Below the pieces are notes generated by a model. The model made no database searches. It had not been told where the DNA came from and worked only from the letters and a program-made list of their open reading frames with translations. Below are positions 9,307 through 18,963 of a DNA stretch of 64,000 nt, in pieces; within the stretch, counting starts at the first letter, position 1, and each line of letters begins with the position of its first letter. Where the stretch lies: positions 62,001 to 126,000 of the forward strand of contig JACJXP010000005.1 in assembly GCA_020636575.1 (NCBI GenBank). The letters are read 5' to 3'. The stretch is from Chitinophagales bacterium. Its GTDB lineage: Bacteria; Bacteroidota; Bacteroidia; Chitinophagales; Chitinophagaceae. Both the position numbers and the translations under genes were made by a program.

Positions 9307-10239
9307 ATGACAATGTTCAGGAACAGGCTTGTAAAGGTGTTCCGGCATTTGCATAAGCAGGCGAAAAGGCAAAATATCACCTGTTATAGGATCTATGATC
9401 ATGATCTTCCTGAATTCCCGTTTTGTATTGAGTTATATAATAAGCAACTCTATGTGGCTGAATACAGGCGTCATCACGGAATGGACGATGAGCAACATGC
9501 TATATGGCTTCAAAAAAGTATGGATGTGATGAGCGAAGTAATTGCCATTGACAGCCATGATATTCATTTAAGATTACGACAACGAAAACCCGGCCGTTCT
9601 GGCCAATACAAGCAGCATGATGAGAAGGGAGAAGAGTTTATCGTTGAAGAAAATGGGTTGAAATTTATTGTTAATCTAAAGGACTACCTGGATACGGGGC
9701 TATTCCTGGATCATCGGCTTACCCGGCAAATGGTCAGGGAACAAAGCAAGGATAAAAAGGTGCTGAATCTCTTTGCTTATACCGGATCATTTTCAGTTTA
9801 TGTGGCTGCAGGTGGCGCTGTAGAAGTGGTTACTGTTGATCTTTCCAAAACATACCTTGCATGGGCGCAAAGAAATATGCAACTTAATGGGTTTGATGAT
9901 CCATTAAAATACAGGTTTGTGCATGCTGATGTGATGCAATTCATAAAAACTTTGCCTGAAAATCATTTTGATATTATTGTGCTTGACCCGCCTACATTCA
10001 GTAACAGTAAACGGATGGATGACTTTATGGATATAGAGAAAGATCATGTTGGGATGATCAATGTTTGTATGAATTCTTTGCAACAAGGCGGGAAGCTTTA
10101 TTTCAGTACCAATAAGATCGATTTCAAACTGAATGAAAAAGAAATTACAGCAAGTGCTATAAAAGATATTACAAAAGCTACAACAGGATTTGATTTTGAA
10201 AGAAAACTGCTTCGATATTGTTTTTTGATCACAAAATAA
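9307..10239 (+). CDS. RlmK-like 23S rRNA methyltransferase (stand-alone)
   Basis: The protein (about 310 residues) aligns along its whole length with the C-terminal half of E. coli RlmL (RlmKL), which makes m7G2069 in 23S rRNA. Shared segments include NRLVKVFRHLHKQAKR, CYRIYDHDLPEFP, VNLKDYLDTGLFLDHR, the SAM motif NLFAYTGSFSV and the active-site DPPTFSNSKRMDDF. The N-terminal THUMP/RlmL half is absent. The frame could begin at TTG 9292, but ATG 9307 is preferred. It is divergent from the exonuclease gene and followed 13 bp later by apbE. Confidence 0.85.
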   Translation: MTMFRNRLVKVFRHLHKQAKRQNITCYRIYDHDLPEFPFCIELYNKQLYVAEYRRHHGMDDEQHAIWLQKSMDVMSEVIAIDSHDIHLRLRQRKPGRSGQYKQHDEKGEEFIVEENGLKFIVNLKDYLDTGLFLDHRLTRQMVREQSKDKKVLNLFAYTGSFSVYVAAGGAVEVVTVDLSKTYLAWAQRNMQLNGFDDPLKYRFVHADVMQFIKTLPENHFDIIVLDPPTFSNSKRMDDFMDIEKDHVGMINVCMNSLQQGGKLYFSTNKIDFKLNEKEITASAIKDITKATTGFDFERKLLRYCFLITK

Positions 10240-10252
10240 GTTTACGGGTTGT

Positions 10253-11260
10253 ATGAGGATATTTTCAGTTTTAATTATATCAGTTTTTCTATCAGCCTCG
10301 CCGGATAAGGAGTGGAAAAAGATACATATAACCGGCTTTGCCCAGGGTACCACTTATTCTGTTATTTATTATGCAAAAGATAGTTTCGTTACAAAGTCTC
10401 AGATTGAGGAACTATTGACCCGGATAAATCAATCTCTTTCCTTATATGATCAACAATCATTGATCAATGCATTTAACCGGTCTGATAGGGGGATTGAGAT
10501 GGATAAATACTTTAAAACAGTATTTAGAAAATCGATAGAAGTAAATAAAGAAACAAGTGGATTGTTTGATATAACTATTCTTCCATTGGTGGAAGCCTGG
10601 GGGTTTGGTATTGCAAAACCCCGATCAATGCCAAATGATACTGTATTGATGGAGTTAAAAAAATGTGTAGGTTCTGACTTATTAAAGGAAGTAAACAACT
10701 TTTTGTACAAGCAAAAACCTTGTGTGAGGATTGATATGAATGGGATTGCACAGGGCTATACGGTAGATCTGGTGGCTGAACTCTTGGAGAAAAATAAGAT
10801 AAAAAATTACCTGGTTGAATTAGGTGGTGAAATAAGAGTGAAAGGAAGCAAAAAGCCTTCTGAGGAAAGGTTTACAGTAGGTATAGAATCGCCACAGGAA
10901 GATGAGTTTTTGATATCGGGACTGCAAAAGGTGTTGTATGCATCAACGGGGGCAATAACGACATCGGGTAGTTACAGAAAATTCAGGGAAGCAAATGGGA
11001 AAAAAATGACCCATCTTATTAACCCAATTAGCGGGAAACCGATGGAAAGTGAACTGATCAGTGTAACAGTTTTTGCAAAAGATGCAATTACTGCGGATGC
11101 CTATGATAACGCAATCATGCTTATGGGATTAAAAAAAGGTTTGGAATTTGTAGAAGAAAGAAAAGAATTGTCTGCCTATTTTATCTACAAAAAACAAAAT
11201 GGTGTTATTGCAGATACTACCAGTTCAGATTTTTATAAATTTATGATCATAAAGGAATGA
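10253..11260 (+). CDS. apbE: FAD:protein FMN transferase
   Basis: ApbE attaches FMN to threonine residues of exported flavoproteins. A short signal peptide (about 1-17) is followed by FAQGTTYSVIYY, the metal/FAD region (RIDMNGIAQGYTVD), TSGSYRKF and the C-terminal THLINPISGKP and DAITADAYDNA motifs that mark the family. The length of 335 residues is normal. It lacks an obvious lipobox, so it may be periplasmic rather than lipid-anchored. A flavinylated partner is not in the window. The next gene starts 1 bp after its stop. Confidence 0.92.
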   Translation: MRIFSVLIISVFLSASPDKEWKKIHITGFAQGTTYSVIYYAKDSFVTKSQIEELLTRINQSLSLYDQQSLINAFNRSDRGIEMDKYFKTVFRKSIEVNKETSGLFDITILPLVEAWGFGIAKPRSMPNDTVLMELKKCVGSDLLKEVNNFLYKQKPCVRIDMNGIAQGYTVDLVAELLEKNKIKNYLVELGGEIRVKGSKKPSEERFTVGIESPQEDEFLISGLQKVLYASTGAITTSGSYRKFREANGKKMTHLINPISGKPMESELISVTVFAKDAITADAYDNAIMLMGLKKGLEFVEERKELSAYFIYKKQNGVIADTTSSDFYKFMIIKE

Positions 11261-11261
11261 C

Positions 11262-12473
11262 ATGAAGAGAAGAAATTTTGTAAAACAAGCAGGAGTTGTT
11301 TCTGCGGGACTATTATTGCATAACAGGATGATGGCCTCGTACGGCAGTTTTTTTTCAGATAAAAAAATAAATGTAGGTGTTATTGGCTGTGGCGACAGGG
11401 GAAAAGGGGTCATATCTGTATTACAGGATATTGGTGATAAGTTTTCTGTAAAAGCGGTTTGCGATATTCTGGATATCCGGATTCAGCAAACCAAAGAACT
11501 GGATAAGCTGAACCAGTTTACTTATTACAGGGATTATAAAAAGTTACTTGATGATAAAAGGGTTGAGGCTGTTATTATAGCAACTCCGCTTGGATTGCAT
11601 TTTACACATGCTGCTGATGCTTTGAAGGCTGGCAAACATGTTTACCTGGAAAAGACGATGACCTATAACAGCCAACAGGCTTTAGAGCTTGTCGAACAGG
11701 CAAAGCAAAGATCAAAACAGGTACTTCAGATAGGGCATCAATACCGCTATACACCATTGTACTTCCGGGTTAAAGAAATGATAGAAAAGAATTATGTAGG
11801 AAAAGTTACTCAAATAGATTGTCGTTGGGACCGAAACTGGAACTGGAGAAGACCTGTACCGGATGGCTATACAGACCGACAAATAAATTGGAGGATGTAC
11901 AAGGATGTTTCAGGCGGCCTTCCCGCAGAATTGTTATCGCACCAGATCGATTTTATAAACTGGGCTTTTGACACACATCCTGATGAGATCTATGCAACAG
12001 GAGGAATTGATTATTACAAGGATGGCAGAGAAACTTTTGATAATATTCAGGCAGTGCTTCGCTATAATAGGGATGGAATGATCGGAAATTTTGGTGCTAC
12101 CTGTGCCAATGAACGGGAAGGTTATATTTTCAAAATAAAAGGAACAAAAGGAACAATTGATCTTTTACCCAATGACGGTGTTTTTTACCCTGAAAAGCAA
12201 ACCCGTAAAGAACTGGAAACTGTTGATGGTGTATCTGGCGCTACAAAGATTGAATGGAATAAAGAGGGAGGTATTCCCATTATGAAAGAGAAAAGTAAAG
12301 ATGGAACCTGGTACGCATTACAGGAGTTTTATAAGGTCATTATTGAAGGTGGTGATCCGGTTTCAAATGTTACTACAGGAGCAAAAACAGCTTTCTGTGT
12401 AGATATGATCAATCAGTCTTCATTTAATCAAACAATTGAGAAATGGCAATCCGCATTTTCTGCTATAGGTTAA
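11262..12473 (+). CDS. Gfo/Idh/MocA-family oxidoreductase with Tat-like leader
   Basis: A 403-residue NAD(P)-dependent dehydrogenase. The N terminus KRRNFVKQAGVVSAGLLL is a twin-arginine-type leader, then comes a Rossmann domain (GVIGCGDRGKGV, about 37-48), the EKTMTYN segment in place of the common EKP, and a C-terminal alpha/beta domain with GHQYRYTP. Periplasmic family members with such leaders act on sugars in Bacteroidota. The specific substrate is unknown. It starts 1 bp after apbE, which suggests one transcript, and is convergent with a second family member. Confidence 0.8.
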   Translation: MKRRNFVKQAGVVSAGLLLHNRMMASYGSFFSDKKINVGVIGCGDRGKGVISVLQDIGDKFSVKAVCDILDIRIQQTKELDKLNQFTYYRDYKKLLDDKRVEAVIIATPLGLHFTHAADALKAGKHVYLEKTMTYNSQQALELVEQAKQRSKQVLQIGHQYRYTPLYFRVKEMIEKNYVGKVTQIDCRWDRNWNWRRPVPDGYTDRQINWRMYKDVSGGLPAELLSHQIDFINWAFDTHPDEIYATGGIDYYKDGRETFDNIQAVLRYNRDGMIGNFGATCANEREGYIFKIKGTKGTIDLLPNDGVFYPEKQTRKELETVDGVSGATKIEWNKEGGIPIMKEKSKDGTWYALQEFYKVIIEGGDPVSNVTTGAKTAFCVDMINQSSFNQTIEKWQSAFSAIG

Positions 12474-12478
12474 GCATT

Positions 12479-13795
12479 TTAAATTTGCGGAGCCCATCCC
12501 TTTTCATACTCTCTCCTCCAGAATCTCATTGCATCATTGTCATTCAGGATATGTCCGTTTGATGGATCGCAATGTAAGGTCCGGCCTGTTCTTTGTGCAA
12601 TATTAGCCAGGTGACAGAGCAAAACAGATTTATGTCCTTCATTGATAGGAGAGCTAAGTTGAGCATTACCTCTTATAGATTCAAGAAAGTTATTAAAATG
12701 AAAAAAATCAAGGTCACCACTTGCACTGATCGTATTGGCGCCATTATTCCCTCCAGATCGTTTTACTTCTTCTACTAACTTGTTATCATAATCGTAAATC
12801 GCATAGTCATCATTACCCTTATTTACAAGTGTTCCGTTACTACCATAAATGATAAAACCACGGCTGGCGCCTTCTACATCAAATTTGTTGCAGCTACGGC
12901 CTTCCCATGTAATACTTCTTCCTTTTTCAAACTCGAATGATGCTACCTGTGTATCGGGCATTTCCCAATCATCTTTATAAGCATAACGACCACCGGCAGA
13001 AGCTACTTTAACAGGATATTCTGCTCCCAGCATCCAGCGGCACATGTCAATTTCATGTGTTCCGTTGTTGCAGGTTTCTGCAGTTCCCCAATGCCAGAAC
13101 CAGTGCCAGTTATAATGCACAATATTGTCCCTGTAATCTCTTCTGGGTGCAGGTCCCTGCCAGAGTTCAAAGTCAAGTGTAGATGGAACAGGTACTTTTT
13201 TACCATAACCTATCGACTTACGATTATTGGCATACCATGCTTTACCTAAATAAGGATTTCCTATAGCTCCATTTCTAACTTTTGAAACTGCTTCTATCAG
13301 GTTGGGCATAGAACGACGCTGATTGCCCATTTGGAGTTTTTGTGCGGGATATTTATTCATGGCCTTGATCAGCATTTCTCCTTCATAGGCATTATGCCCA
13401 CATGGTTTCTCTACATATACATGTTTGCCATGTGACATTGCCAGAATAGATGCCGGCGTATGCCAATGGTCCGGTGCTGCAATAACCAAAGCATCAAAAT
13501 CTTTCTTATTGACCAGTTTTCTGATATCTTTTTCCAGTGTAGGTTTTTTGTCAGCAAAGGCAAGGCTTTTAAAACCATTTGCTATGGCTTTATCTTCCAC
13601 ATCGCATAGGTAGGCGATCTCAGCGTTTGGTTGCTTCGCAAAACTTGCGGCGAGATATGATCCACGGCCGTTCAAGCCCATAACAGCAAGTGTGACTTTG
13701 TTAGAAGGAGCATTTTTCCCGAAAACAGGGAAGTTAAGAATGGTAATACCCGCTGCAGTAGCTGATGTATCCCTGATGAATTTTCTGCGATCCAT
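12479..13795 (-). CDS. Gfo/Idh/MocA-family oxidoreductase with Tat-like leader
   Basis: A 438-residue relative of the preceding gene but clearly a different subgroup. MDRRKFIRDTSATAAG is a twin-arginine-type leader; the Rossmann motif is VMGLNGRGSYL, the EKP motif occurs in VYVEKPCGHN, and the substrate region includes GNQRRSMP and a HWFWHWGTAETCNNGTHEID segment. Family knowledge suggests sugar or polyol oxidation in the periplasm; no specific substrate can be given. TTG 13801 could extend the frame by two codons; ATG 13795 is preferred. Its stop is 5 bp from that of the convergent oxidoreductase. Confidence 0.8.
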   Translation of the reverse strand: MDRRKFIRDTSATAAGITILNFPVFGKNAPSNKVTLAVMGLNGRGSYLAASFAKQPNAEIAYLCDVEDKAIANGFKSLAFADKKPTLEKDIRKLVNKKDFDALVIAAPDHWHTPASILAMSHGKHVYVEKPCGHNAYEGEMLIKAMNKYPAQKLQMGNQRRSMPNLIEAVSKVRNGAIGNPYLGKAWYANNRKSIGYGKKVPVPSTLDFELWQGPAPRRDYRDNIVHYNWHWFWHWGTAETCNNGTHEIDMCRWMLGAEYPVKVASAGGRYAYKDDWEMPDTQVASFEFEKGRSITWEGRSCNKFDVEGASRGFIIYGSNGTLVNKGNDDYAIYDYDNKLVEEVKRSGGNNGANTISASGDLDFFHFNNFLESIRGNAQLSSPINEGHKSVLLCHLANIAQRTGRTLHCDPSNGHILNDNDAMRFWRREYEKGWAPQI

Positions 13796-13849
13796 AAGCA
13801 ATCATTTATTGTTTTAAAGTTAACCATAGATGATGAAACAGGCAGCAAT

Positions 13850-13884
13850 AAAAAAGCCGGTTTAAAAATTAAACCGGCTTTTTA
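13850..13884 (-). terminator. Terminator downstream of mdh (bidirectional structure)
   Basis: AAAAAGCCGGTTTAA and its complement (13851-13865 and 13868-13882 approximately) form a long GC-capped hairpin flanked by A- and T-runs. It lies 15 bp after the mdh stop on the minus strand and before the start of the leftward oxidoreductase, separating the two transcripts. Confidence 0.88.
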
Positions 13885-13899
13885 GAATGAGATATTAGT

Positions 13900-14829
13900 T
13901 TATAAAGTTTTTAGAACTTCATTCATGTTTCTTACTGCATCAGCGCTTTTGTTGAATGAGGCCTGTTCCGCATCGTTCAATTTGAAGTCAAGGACCTTTT
14001 CCCATCCGTTCTTACCGATCGTTACCGGAACACCAAGGCAAATATCTTTTTGTCCGTATTCGCCATCCAGGTAAACGCAGCAGGTAAATAGTTTTTTCTC
14101 ATCCCTAACAATACTTTCTACCAATGCTGCCCCGGCTGCACCTGGTGCATACCAGGCAGAAGTACCGATAAGTTTGGTTAAAGTGGCACCACCTACCATT
14201 GTATCAGCTACAATCTTTTCCTGCTGTTCTGCAGATAAATAATTAGTAACAGGTGTGCTGTTCCAGGTGGCAAGACGGATCAGCGGAATCATTGTCGTAT
14301 CCCCATGTCCTCCGATCACAACAGCGTTAAGGTCGGATGGGCTGCATCCTAAGTGCTGGCTTAGTTGGTATTTAAAACGGCTGCTGTCCAATGTACCACC
14401 CATACCGATGATCCTGTTCTTAGGCAACCCGGTTGATTGTAAGGCCAGGTATGTCATGGTATCCATGGGGTTACTGATCACAATAATGATAGCATTGGGT
14501 GAGTGTTTTAAAATATTTTCGCAAACCGATTTTACGATGCCAGCATTTACACCGATCAGTTCTTCACGGGTCATACCCGGTTTACGGGGTAAGCCTGAAG
14601 TGATCACTACTACATCACTATTAGCAGTTTTTGCATAATCATTTGTGCTGCCGGTAATTTTAGTATCGAACCCAAGCAGAGTAGCGGTTTGCATCATATC
14701 CTGGGCTTTTCCTTCAGCAACTCCTTCTTTGATATCTAATAAAACCAGTTCATTGCAAAGCTCTTTCCGGGCAATATTGTCAGCGCAGGTAGCTCCTACA
14801 GCTCCGGCGCCTACCACAGTTACTTTCAT
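13900..14829 (-). CDS. mdh: Malate dehydrogenase
   Basis: A 309-residue LDH-like malate dehydrogenase of the TCA cycle. The NAD motif is GAGAVGATCADN. The substrate loop GLPRKPGMTREEL carries the arginines typical of malate rather than lactate specificity, and GGHGDTTMIP holds the catalytic histidine. It stands alone between a terminator and a gap containing a TACCTTTGC box. Confidence 0.95.
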   Translation of the reverse strand: MKVTVVGAGAVGATCADNIARKELCNELVLLDIKEGVAEGKAQDMMQTATLLGFDTKITGSTNDYAKTANSDVVVITSGLPRKPGMTREELIGVNAGIVKSVCENILKHSPNAIIIVISNPMDTMTYLALQSTGLPKNRIIGMGGTLDSSRFKYQLSQHLGCSPSDLNAVVIGGHGDTTMIPLIRLATWNSTPVTNYLSAEQQEKIVADTMVGGATLTKLIGTSAWYAPGAAGAALVESIVRDEKKLFTCCVYLDGEYGQKDICLGVPVTIGKNGWEKVLDFKLNDAEQASFNKSADAVRNMNEVLKTL

Positions 14830-14866
14830 TTATAAAAAATTTAGATTGTAAGAAATAATTGGCGCT

Positions 14867-14875
14867 GCAAAGGTA
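14867..14875 (-). promoter_or_regulatory. mdh: Bacteroidota -7 box (TACCTTTGC) before mdh
   Basis: Read on the minus strand the bases match TAnnTTTGC and end 37 nt upstream of the mdh ATG. No clear -33 element was identified. Confidence 0.45.
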
Positions 14876-14910
14876 GCGGAATCAGGGTTACCTCAGGATG
14901 ATTAAGATCG

Positions 14911-15411
14911 TTATTTCCTGAATTTGGATAAAACCGTATCAATAGGCATAGAACCTGAAAAAGTCTCTATCAGTTCTTTTTTTGCATTATAAAATGCAAG
15001 GAAAGGCATATTACGGATCATAAAAAATGTAGGCATCATCATCTTATGGTCCTGTCCCACCATAATGTTTTTGTATTTGGAAAGTTGGTACTTATCTATA
15101 AAAGCATTCATGATGGGTACTGTGACCGGTGTTGCCATAACGATCTGGATCTTTGAGAATTCTTCAATTCTTTTGGTGATCTCTTCTGTTTCATGCTGGC
15201 AATGTTCACAATCAGGGTTGAAAAGGATCAATAATACAGGCTGCTTTTTGGGAAGCTTCTCCTTTACCATAACTGAACTGCTGTCAGACATCAATAAAGT
15301 GAAAGGCGGAAATTCAGGAAACCTTTCGTAGGGAGCTTTATTGGTTTCAGTCTGCGAAAATCCGGAAATGAAGAAGCACAAGCTCAAAAGTAAAACAGCA
15401 ATTCTTTTCAT
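14911..15411 (-). CDS. Secreted thioredoxin-like (TlpA/AhpC-type) protein
   Basis: A 166-residue exported protein with a signal peptide (about 1-19, ending SGFSQ). The thioredoxin-fold segment VLLILFNPDCEHCQHETEEI holds a CEHC redox pair; the cis-proline region is near TPVTVPIMN or MPTFFMI. The N-terminal FPPFTLLMSD is like the redoxin family. It probably reduces or oxidises thiols in the periplasm. It starts 4 bp after the stop of the upstream T9SS protein, so the pair is likely cotranscribed. Confidence 0.75.
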   Translation of the reverse strand: MKRIAVLLLSLCFFISGFSQTETNKAPYERFPEFPPFTLLMSDSSSVMVKEKLPKKQPVLLILFNPDCEHCQHETEEITKRIEEFSKIQIVMATPVTVPIMNAFIDKYQLSKYKNIMVGQDHKMMMPTFFMIRNMPFLAFYNAKKELIETFSGSMPIDTVLSKFRK

Positions 15412-15415
15412 ACGA

Positions 15416-18247
15416 TCATTTTATCAGTGTAATGACTCCTTTTCTGGTAATATGGTTGCCCAGGTAGTCAATTGCTTCGGCAATCCATACAAATGTATTG
15501 GTTTGTTGTTCTTGTCCATTGATATGGCCATCCCATCCTCTTGCTGGATCTTTGGTGGAGAAGATAACATTCCCCCAGCGGTTATAAATGGTGAAGTGTC
15601 GGAATTCCTGAATGCCAACGGGAATAGCTCTTAAAATATCATTTAGCCCATCGTTGTTTGGTGTAAATGCTTTTGGAACATATATCTCGGGACCCTGGTA
15701 TACTTTAATAAAAACATCATCCTGTGCTTCGCAACCTTCCGGTGTTCTTCCCGTAACAATGTAACGGGTATCCTGTGTTAGGGTTGCAACAGGGTTTGCC
15801 ACTAAAGGATCATCCAGGCCGGTTGCCGGCAACCAGTTATATTCTGTTACACCTGCATTACCAATCTCCGAAGCGTTCAGTTGTAATGGCTGATTCATGG
15901 CTGCAATGGTATCATTACCCGCAAATATTCTGAACGCCGGGGTTACGGTAATATTCACTTCATCCGAAGTAAGCGAACGACAACCATCAGCGTTGGTTAC
16001 AAATAATGAGTAAGTGATATTTTCTACAGCCTTTACGGATGGGTTAGCAAGGTCAGTTGATGAAATGAAATGTGTTCCCGGTGACCATTCGAAAGAAGTT
16101 CCGCCAGTACCATTTAATTCAAAGACTTTTCCATAGCAAATAGCAATATCAGGTCCTGCATCTGCAGTAGGAGAGGGTTTAATGCTTATCAATACAGAAT
16201 CCATTCGGGTACAGATACCCTTTGTCGCAGTTATGAAATATTTTGTTTCAACATCCGGCATCGCTTCTGGATTAAGTATAGCAGCGTCACTTAATGTTGT
16301 GGCAGGTGTCCATTGAAATGCATCTCCGTTTGAAACAGCAGGTAGCAGATAACTTCTGCCTAAGCAAATGCTTGTATCTGGTCCTGCATCTACAGTAACA
16401 ATGTTATCGAGAGGAATAGTTGCACTTTGGGTTGCCAAACAACCATTACCATCCTGAATTGTTATTGTATAGTTCCCTGTAATTGCATTGAAAATATTTG
16501 AAGACTGGAAATTGATGCCATCAAGCGAATACATATAGCTGGAGTTGCCACCTGAAACAGTTACATTGATCTCACCATCAGGATCACCTGAACAACTTGC
16601 AGCAGATATGTTTACGTTGTCAATCAGCAGATCAGGAAATGCCTGTATGATATTAACTGGTATACTGTCGATGCAATTGCTATCCCTCACCTTTACATAA
16701 TAATTACCTGCCCGAATGTTATTGAAACTACCAGTGGGTTGCCAGGTCACACCATCGATAGAGTATTCGGGTGTTTGCCAACCGGAACTTGCTTCCACTT
16801 CAATAGCACCCGTTGCAGCATTTGCACAATTCACATCTATCTGTGATAACAGATCAATTTCTTTCCATTTTACAAAAACCGAATCCCGTGCATTGCAGGT
16901 ACCTTCTATGGCTGTACAGATATATGTTGTTTCATTGTTAACAGGCGTAGCAATTGGGTTATGTATTGAAGTACTGCTGAGTGTCGGGTCTGCATTCCAC
17001 TGGTAAACACTGTAACCGGTTGAAGCTACCAGCTGGACCGAACTGTTACGGCAAATAAATGCAGTATCAGGAGTCAGGGATAGAATGTCATAATCTCTTA
17101 TCTGAATGACAGTACTGTCAGTAGGAAGACCGGCAGCACATCCTGCCAGGGCATAGATCACTAGTTGTTCAATTCCTTCAGGGATACCATCAATGATCGG
17201 TATCACATTCACAGTAACAAAACTATCATTGGCAGGAATAATTACAGAAGTTGGTAAAGTTTGAACATCAATGCTGTTTATTGCAGATCCTCCGTAAGAT
17301 AAATTAACAACAAGGGGACTGGGATCTTTTCTGGGCCGGCTTATATTAAATGCGCCTGTGGCGCAGCCCTCAACAAGGTAACTTAATCCAGATGCCGGAT
17401 CGGTCTGGGTGAGGTTGTTCATGCCGATGGCATTAGAAGATAAGCTTTTGGCTTCTAAAAAAACGCCGCTGTCAAACTGGGCATCTACAACATCTGATAT
17501 AACTAATTTCAGATGATATGTTTCACAAGGTTGAACCGCTTCTTCTGCTGTTAAAACAGTAGTGTGACCATCATGAGTAAATAAGGTATTGGTCACATTG
17601 TTTTGGTAATAAGTTGTATTGTTAGGGCAGCCTCCTCCGGGAACATTGTTTACATTAAATATGGACACCGGTATAGAGGTGCCTGGTACTAATGCAATAT
17701 TTTTTAAACCTGTTATACCCGGGCCGGATATAAAAAATGCAAATGCATCATTAAATGAGCAGACATAAGCCGGGGTGTATTCCTCAGAGCTAAAGACGTA
17801 ATTAAACTTGATGCTATCACCTAATGGAACAAAATCAAACTCTAATACACATGCATCATTTAAACTGCTGGCAGGCAGCCCGATGGCTGAGGCCAGGTTT
17901 GCATCACCCGGGAGGCTCCATATATTATTTGCTGTTACAGATTGTGCTTGAGTAATTCCATTGCCGTCAGTACCGGCATCGGTACGGTCTGTTTTAGCCC
18001 GGCCGCTGGTTAACACTATTCCACTATCAATTCCAATATTTGTTCCCCCAAGATTATTAAAAAAGCCGGCCATTAGCTGATTACCTGTAAAACTTACATT
18101 GCTAATGGAAATCCCATCGCCTACTAACTTTTGTGCAAGGGCCTGTGCATTGGGATGTTGGGTGATCACCAATTGGGCTGTAGATATATTACTGAAAAAC
18201 AGTATACTAACAGCGATAATAAGCCGTGCCAAAAAGGGTGTATTCAT
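15416..18247 (-). CDS. Choice-of-anchor L surface protein with T9SS type-B (CHU_C) sorting domain
   Basis: A 943-residue secreted protein. It has a signal peptide (1-24, ending ISTAQ), a choice-of-anchor L domain (about 30-265, with DSGIVLTSG, CVLEFDFVP and VFSSEEY), several cysteine-bearing PKD/Ig-like repeats (about 390-850; repeats share the pattern DAGPDTSICLGRSY / DAGPDIAICYGKVF), and a C-terminal gliding-motility-associated CHU_C domain (about 855-943: YVPKAFTPNNDGLND, IYNRWGNVIF, GWDG). The last domain directs secretion by the type IX system. It is probably cell-surface bound; its ligand is unknown. Confidence 0.88.
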   Translation of the reverse strand: MNTPFLARLIIAVSILFFSNISTAQLVITQHPNAQALAQKLVGDGISISNVSFTGNQLMAGFFNNLGGTNIGIDSGIVLTSGRAKTDRTDAGTDGNGITQAQSVTANNIWSLPGDANLASAIGLPASSLNDACVLEFDFVPLGDSIKFNYVFSSEEYTPAYVCSFNDAFAFFISGPGITGLKNIALVPGTSIPVSIFNVNNVPGGGCPNNTTYYQNNVTNTLFTHDGHTTVLTAEEAVQPCETYHLKLVISDVVDAQFDSGVFLEAKSLSSNAIGMNNLTQTDPASGLSYLVEGCATGAFNISRPRKDPSPLVVNLSYGGSAINSIDVQTLPTSVIIPANDSFVTVNVIPIIDGIPEGIEQLVIYALAGCAAGLPTDSTVIQIRDYDILSLTPDTAFICRNSSVQLVASTGYSVYQWNADPTLSSTSIHNPIATPVNNETTYICTAIEGTCNARDSVFVKWKEIDLLSQIDVNCANAATGAIEVEASSGWQTPEYSIDGVTWQPTGSFNNIRAGNYYVKVRDSNCIDSIPVNIIQAFPDLLIDNVNISAASCSGDPDGEINVTVSGGNSSYMYSLDGINFQSSNIFNAITGNYTITIQDGNGCLATQSATIPLDNIVTVDAGPDTSICLGRSYLLPAVSNGDAFQWTPATTLSDAAILNPEAMPDVETKYFITATKGICTRMDSVLISIKPSPTADAGPDIAICYGKVFELNGTGGTSFEWSPGTHFISSTDLANPSVKAVENITYSLFVTNADGCRSLTSDEVNITVTPAFRIFAGNDTIAAMNQPLQLNASEIGNAGVTEYNWLPATGLDDPLVANPVATLTQDTRYIVTGRTPEGCEAQDDVFIKVYQGPEIYVPKAFTPNNDGLNDILRAIPVGIQEFRHFTIYNRWGNVIFSTKDPARGWDGHINGQEQQTNTFVWIAEAIDYLGNHITRKGVITLIK

Positions 18248-18338
18248 TCGTTAGTGGGGGATAAAAATAAACTATTAATGGGTAAACTCTGAATTCGATC
18301 ATGTAATCGTATTCTTTTATTATCCACCCTGTTTGCTG

Positions 18339-18347
18339 TATATTTGC
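18339..18347 (+). promoter_or_regulatory. efp: Bacteroidota -7 box (TATATTTGC) before efp
   Basis: Matches TAnnTTTGC and lies 49 nt upstream of the efp ATG, in the gap between the divergent T9SS gene and efp. A -33 box is not obvious. Confidence 0.5.
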
Positions 18348-18396
18348 GGCCTTATTTTCAGCTACATATAAGATTAAAGCAAACAACAAAACATTT

Positions 18397-18963
18397 ATGG
18401 CAACAACATCGGATATCAGCAGAGGCCTTATTATTAAACTGGACGGAAGCCTGTATTCCGTGGTAGAGTTTGGAGAAAATAAAACGGCCCGTGCAGCAGC
18501 AAAAGTGTGGGCAAAACTGAAAGGAGTGGATAACAACCGTACCATCGAAAAAACATGGAACTCAGGTGACTCTATTCACCCTGTCCGGGTAGAGCGGAAA
18601 AACTATCAGTTCCTTTATAAAGATGATACTGGCTATAATTTCATGGATAATGAGACTTTTGAGCAGGTATCAGTTCAGGAAGAGATGGTGGATGCTCCCC
18701 AGTTTTTGAAGGAAGGACAGGAGGTGAGTGTACTCTTCAATACAGAGACCGAGCAGCCTATGAATGTGGAATTACCTGATAAGATTGCTATGTTAGTTAC
18801 ATATACAGAACCCGGCCTTAAAGGTGATACAGCAACCCGTACATTAAAACCCGCTACTGTGGAAACAGGGGCAACCGTGAACGTACCGCTGTTTATTAAT
18901 GAAGGAGAATTAATCCGCATAAACACTAAAACAGGTGATTATGTGGAAAGGGTGAAAGAGTGA
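18397..18963 (+). CDS. efp: Translation elongation factor P
   Basis: The 188-residue protein has the three beta-barrel domains of EF-P, which relieves ribosome stalling at polyproline. Family motifs are TSDISRGLIIKLDG, VTYTEPGLKGDTATRTLKPATVETGA and VPLFINEGELIRINTKTGDYVERV. The domain I loop reads GENKTARAAAKVW, so the position of E. coli Lys34 (in PGKG) is Arg32 by an alignment anchored on the following KLK. No modification enzyme (EpmA/EpmB, EarP) is encoded in the window. It is monocistronic, 180 bp ahead of accB. Confidence 0.95.
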   Translation: MATTSDISRGLIIKLDGSLYSVVEFGENKTARAAAKVWAKLKGVDNNRTIEKTWNSGDSIHPVRVERKNYQFLYKDDTGYNFMDNETFEQVSVQEEMVDAPQFLKEGQEVSVLFNTETEQPMNVELPDKIAMLVTYTEPGLKGDTATRTLKPATVETGATVNVPLFINEGELIRINTKTGDYVERVKE

